Source: Pocillopora verrucosa (Eukaryota > Cnidaria > Anthozoa > Scleractinia > Pocilloporidae). Taken from it: a stretch of 64,000 bases of DNA. The stretch is taken from NCBI RefSeq assembly GCF_036669915.1, contig NC_089318.1:9643390-9707389 (forward strand), in the 5' to 3' direction. Positions 60,801 to 64,000 of this stretch are shown here, piece by piece. Both the position numbers and the translations under genes were made by a program. The first letter of the stretch is position 1, and the number at the start of each line of letters is the position of its first letter. Under the pieces are notes generated by a model. That model was not told the origin of the DNA, searched no databases, and saw only the letters and a program-made list of their open reading frames with translations.

Positions 60801-63247
60801 GTGAAATTTGAAAAAAACTGCAAACAAAAATAAAAATCAGGCTTCTATCTCTAAGGTTACCCCATGCTGGACACAACCTGGTTGCCAAACATCAGATGAC
60901 ACTAAACTATTGTGGCTAAGCTTTATGAGGTAAAACTTACATTGGGTGAGGCATAACTTGCAGCACAAAACAGGACTTAGGCCTGTTTATGTTACCTTGA
61001 GCCTTTAACTTTTAAGCTGGGGTCAGAGTTGTCCCTGGAACCCTTGTTAATTATATGTGATAAAATAGAGACTTGACACAGGACAACCAACCTTGTTGCA
61101 CTGAATGCTGCCTCTGTGTCAATGTAGATAACACTGCCATCCAGTCCACCTCTGTCATAAGGTAGGGTGGCCAGCACACTAAGCATGATACAGAACTGTG
61201 TTTTACCACATCCTGCTGGGCCTGCTATCTATGTTTCATTAAAAAAAAAAAGACAATGAGATTAAGACTCACAGATAAGTCAAAATCACCCTTAATAGCT
61301 TGACTGCATTCTCAATCTGTTTATATAAAATAATTCTGTCAAAATAAAATGATATTTTTCTGTGATGATACAAAAATGACTGGCAGTAGCAGGACAAGAG
61401 TCAGAAATACATTTTATTCCTTTGTTGGGCGATAAAAAACTGTCTTTGGCCTGTGTGTGGAAACGATCAGCTTGCTACATCCAAAACAAGTGTATTTTGC
61501 AAATTTACAATTTTTAAGTTACATCAGAAGCAACAATATGGTGTGTGAGCAAAAAACTATTTGTCTCTTGCAATTAACCTCTACACTTTGCAAACCACAC
61601 AGCAACACAGCAGTTCAGAATCATTTCATTTTATTCATTATTGAAAAATAATTCTTCTGGTCTTTCTCACACTAAAGGAAAATCAGATAACTGTGCCTAT
61701 GCTGTGACTTTGGAGTGATCATTTGATGTACTCTCCTAGAGTAGGTAGTCAGGAAAATGAAAATTATCATATTGCCTTGATTTAACTTCAAATTCTCATG
61801 ACCAGTCAACAAAGAAGTGTATGCTTACCAGGAAGGAGAAAAAACTTTTAGATCTTGGGAATAAAAGGGAAAAAAGAAGGAAGTATAGAGCTTACTTCTG
61901 TGATTGTACCACAACTCAGCCCTCCGTGCAGTGCCAAATCAAGATCACCAAGTGAAGTTGGAAGAAATGATTTCTGACTGTTTGATCTTTGAAACAAGGC
62001 AAGGGCCTAATCACAAAATATACAGCTATATCATAAATCAACATTATCATCCAATTTTTGCAGCTAGAAAGCATTAGCATTCAATTTAAGATAGATGGAA
62101 ACCGTGAAAGGATTTCAAACAGTGCCCAAAAACCTATGAATAATATCTTTCACAAACTTGAATGTGGAAATGTCTGCAACCAACCCCCCTCTCCCCCCAC
62201 AGAAAAGTCAAACATGCTTGCTTGCTAATTGTGTCATGGTAACTGTAACTTTAACAGAAGTGGTTTGCTGTGATTAAGTACTGTGGAGATTATTTTGGAT
62301 ACAGTAAATCCAGTGTTGTTACCCTAAGGTTCATATCATTAACTGTCTTAACATGACTTCAACAGTGTCCAAATATTTTGCATAACACAGCACTTTGTAC
62401 TGAGAAATCAGTACTTACTGTTTGCACCTTGGGAACGATGGCTTTACCAACAGCTCTCTGAATTTCTATAACTTCTTGATAACTTGATCCAGTAAACTTG
62501 AGAAGTTCCAAGTGGTTTCTCTGAAGCAAATCCTGTACAATATCAGCAAAAATAAGAAACATGGAGATCAGTCAGAAATCAAAGATGTATTTAAGTGTAG
62601 GATATTAGTGCAGGAGCTTGACTAATTGTTTGGTTCCTTACTTATTCATTTACATGGGTCTCTGAGCATTGAGAAACAAGGTAAACAACTACAAATGCAA
62701 GCCATACTCAATAAGATGCATTTGCAAGGCCGTTTGTTTGTGCACTTTTGCATGTAAAAAGCCTAATTATACTAATCACGCATATACACGACTGTAAACT
62801 CAACTCTTACATACACATTGTCCACATCTGAATCATTAAGAGAATCAAGGAAAAGAAAAGGGAGCACTTTTTCGAGGGGAAGGGGGTGCTTATTTGAGGG
62901 GGAGGGGGTGCTTCTTTGAGGGAAAAAGGGAATTTATTTGAGGGGAAAGGGTTCTTATTTGAGGGGTAGGGAGGAGCCTTCGCAAAGGGAAGGGGGCACT
63001 TTTTCAACGGGAGGGGGGTGCTTATTTTTTATCATTGCAAATTTTTGTCAACAGTAGGGACGCGGATTCAAGCATTTACGATAGGCTTAAAAAAAAGTCT
63101 GAGTCTTACCGCTTCCGCTCTCATTTATTCACAGACCTTTTAACAAAGGAGTTAGCTAACCTTGCAAGTGACTATCTGATGCTTTGCTAGTCTTTCCACC
63201 ACCTCGGATCGTATTCCAGGAACACGCCGCAACCTTTTGGATGACAT
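57852..63247 (-). CDS. RAD51B: RAD51B (RAD51 paralog B), complete, 356 residues
   Basis: RecA-fold ATPase of the BCDX2 complex, acting in homologous recombination repair in the nucleus. Nine exons: 63247-63161, 62532-62419, 62006-61896, 61228-61092, 60783-60664, 59810-59655, 59023-58996, 58280-58077, 57965-57852. All phases join and the protein aligns from end to end with remembered human RAD51B. The N-terminal helical domain starts MSSKRLRRVPGIRSEV. Walker A is GPAGCGKT (107-114), with K113 and T114 present. Walker B is LVILDS (205-210). The DNA-binding loop region contains VVVTNQITT, and the motif AALGNTWSHAVNTRLIVQ precedes the last strand block VLISKSPVAPFASFVYTI. Exon 7 is only 28 nt. 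The 5' end is head-to-head with a SOCS-box gene and the 3' end faces the ZFP36-family gene. The ATG has an upstream CATACCCAAAG context; no earlier in-frame ATG is needed. Confidence 0.95.
58585..58930 (+). repeat. GAGTGCA-type inverted-repeat element, fullest copy
   Basis: It contains AATTTGGTGTAAATAAGCAC, an inner foldback (GTAAATTTTTCAATGACAAC against GTTTGAAAAATTTAC), GACAGACGAAATTTC, then repeated ACTTTGCACTCGAGTCACAA-like units and TGCACTCGTTTTCAGCCGAT. It lies in intron 7 of RAD51B. Other copies are at 13545, 30115 and 47690. Confidence 0.65.
60234..60437 (+). repeat. AACCCTTTAACTCCC element, subfamily B
   Basis: It contains AAAGGTCATGACATTGAAGG, AAATGATCACCAATTTATGT and GGAGAATATAGGGTGTAAAG, ending GGGTTA. 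It lies in intron 5 of RAD51B. Confidence 0.65.
61730..61872 (-). repeat. AACCCTTTAACTCCC element, decayed, reverse orientation
   Basis: ACTTCAAATTCTCATGACCA and TTTTAGATCTTGGGAATAAA match the reversed subfamily-A body and left end. It stops about 20 bp from RAD51B exon 3. Confidence 0.4.
62859..63035. repeat. Minisatellite, about eight units of 21-24 bp (GGGTGCTTATTTGAGGGG)
   Basis: Units such as GGGTGCTTATTTGAGGGGGA, GGGTGCTTCTTTGAGGGAAA and GGGTTCTTATTTGAGGGGTA follow each other with point changes. The strand is G-rich on plus. It lies in intron 1 of RAD51B, about 125 bp from exon 1. Confidence 0.85.
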
Positions 63248-63353
63248 CTTTGGGTATGAAGCATGACGAGGTTCAGACGTTGATGGTTGCAAATTCCATG
63301 GTTTCAGATTATTCCACAATCACTCTGAGAAACAGCGATTTAGATTTGATTTG
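63248..63353. promoter_or_regulatory. Probable bidirectional promoter of RAD51B and the SOCS-box gene
   Basis: Only 106 bp separate the two divergent start codons. There is no TATA box. A YY1-like CCGCCATCT lies at 63379-63387 inside the first exon of the plus-strand gene. Shared use is inferred from spacing. Confidence 0.45.
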
Positions 63354-63762
63354 ATGAAGCACAGGCTGCACTTACAGCCGCCATCTCAAGAACTTGACAT
63401 CCAAGCCTCCAGGAGAGGTTACCTAGTAAGAAATTAAAAACAAAACAAAACAGACAAAACCTCTTGAAAACAAACACTTGTTGCGTTAGTTGCGTCTCAT
63501 TTGATTTCGGCTTGATTTGTTTAATGCAACAGGATAAAGTTTAACGTGAATGTTTCAGTGCTGTGAAAGTCTCCAAGAACTTTGTCGTCGAGAGCTGATT
63601 CGTTCCGTGGGAAGTAGAAAGCTTCTTCAAAGGCTGCCTCTTCCCCGAAACGTCATCGAATGGCTGAAGGAGTACGATGAACCTGCTGCATTCGACCCCA
63701 ACAGTAGCTCCGATGAAGTGGTTTTCTCCAACAATAACGAAACCATCACTTTTACTGGTTAG
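63354..63762 (+). CDS. SOCS-box-only small protein, 91 residues (two exons)
   Basis: Exon 1, 63354-63425, encodes MKHRLHLQPPSQELDIQ and seven more residues and ends CTA|GTAAGAAA. Exon 2, 63559-63762, follows TGTTTCAG. The phase-0 join is in frame. Exon 2 encodes SLQELCRRELIRSVG then LLQRLPLPRNVIEWL, which fits the SOCS-box consensus: a BC box LxxLCR (for Elongin B/C) and a Cul5-box-like LPLP. A 30-residue acidic, Asn/Ser-rich tail follows. SOCS-box proteins act as substrate adaptors of Cullin-5 ubiquitin ligases, but no substrate-binding domain is present here. An alternative ATG at 63550 would start just before exon 2. Exon 2 could also be the last exon of a longer gene, or 63756|GTTAGT could be a donor leading further downstream. 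Confidence 0.6.
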
Positions 63763-64000
63763 TTTTAACGCTGAAATACTGAATAAAGGGCCACTTTTAA
63801 CCATCTACCAAACGAGTCAGCTCGTTTGCCTCGTTTGCTCCTCTGTTAACACTGCCGAACCAAACGTGCCAGACGACTCACTAAATATAACAGGACGTTA
63901 CAAATCGATAATTTCGATTGTAATCGATAATTTTCGATACTGATTAATCGATTGAAATCGAAAATCAATAAAAATCGATAGCGGAGGTACAATGTGTGAT
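63763..64000. other. Right edge: 3' flank with an ATCGAT-rich cluster
   Basis: From about 63905 to 63980 the words AATCGAT, ATCGATAATT and GAAATCG recur at short spacing in both orientations. It looks like a low-complexity or short palindromic repeat; no gene was recognised before the window ends. Confidence 0.4.

Overview
The window is AT-rich, intron-rich animal DNA and is most likely from an anthozoan cnidarian, probably a stony coral. I base this on the gene content (a TTP/ZFP36-family protein, RAD51B, a BAR-PH-ArfGAP protein, a C2orf42-like protein and a LicD-type protein), on consensus GT-AG exon structures, and on many short repeat families that I associate with coral genomes. The most obvious is a ~200-bp element whose ends read AACCCTTTAACTCCC and GGGAGTTAAAGGGTT. 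The species assignment is an inference.

Layout. Positions 1-1738 hold the 5' part of an unrecognised minus-strand gene that runs off the left edge. Positions 4205-18598 hold a 22-exon plus-strand gene for a 767-residue BAR-PH-ArfGAP protein with no ankyrin repeats. Positions 22740-26242 hold a 3-exon minus-strand gene for a 721-residue C2orf42-like protein with two copies of its N-terminal zinc finger. Positions 28102-30115 hold a decayed non-LTR retrotransposon. Positions 37554-38624 hold a two-exon ZFP36/TTP-family mRNA-decay factor. Positions 45404-49680 hold a LicD/fukutin-type gene and a diverged partial copy of its 3' half. Positions about 50.86-55.83 kb hold a decayed, AT-rich block of intronless broken genes bounded by an inverted repeat, which looks like the remains of a virus-like or Polinton-like element. 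Positions 57852-63247 hold the complete 9-exon RAD51B gene on the minus strand. Positions 63354-63762 hold a small two-exon gene, head-to-head with RAD51B, that encodes little more than a SOCS box.

How the parts relate. RAD51B and the ZFP36-family gene point toward each other. From memory, human RAD51B and ZFP36L1 are neighbours in the same convergent arrangement on 14q24.1, so this may be a very old gene pair, here separated by the LicD genes and mobile DNA. RAD51B and the SOCS-box gene have start codons about 106 bp apart and probably share a promoter. The genes otherwise have unrelated roles: membrane traffic, RNA decay, glycan or phosphoryl transfer, and recombination repair. Most intergenic and intronic space is occupied by inverted-repeat elements in various states of decay. 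All gene models come from reading splice signals, frame continuity and remembered family sequences; nothing was searched or computed.
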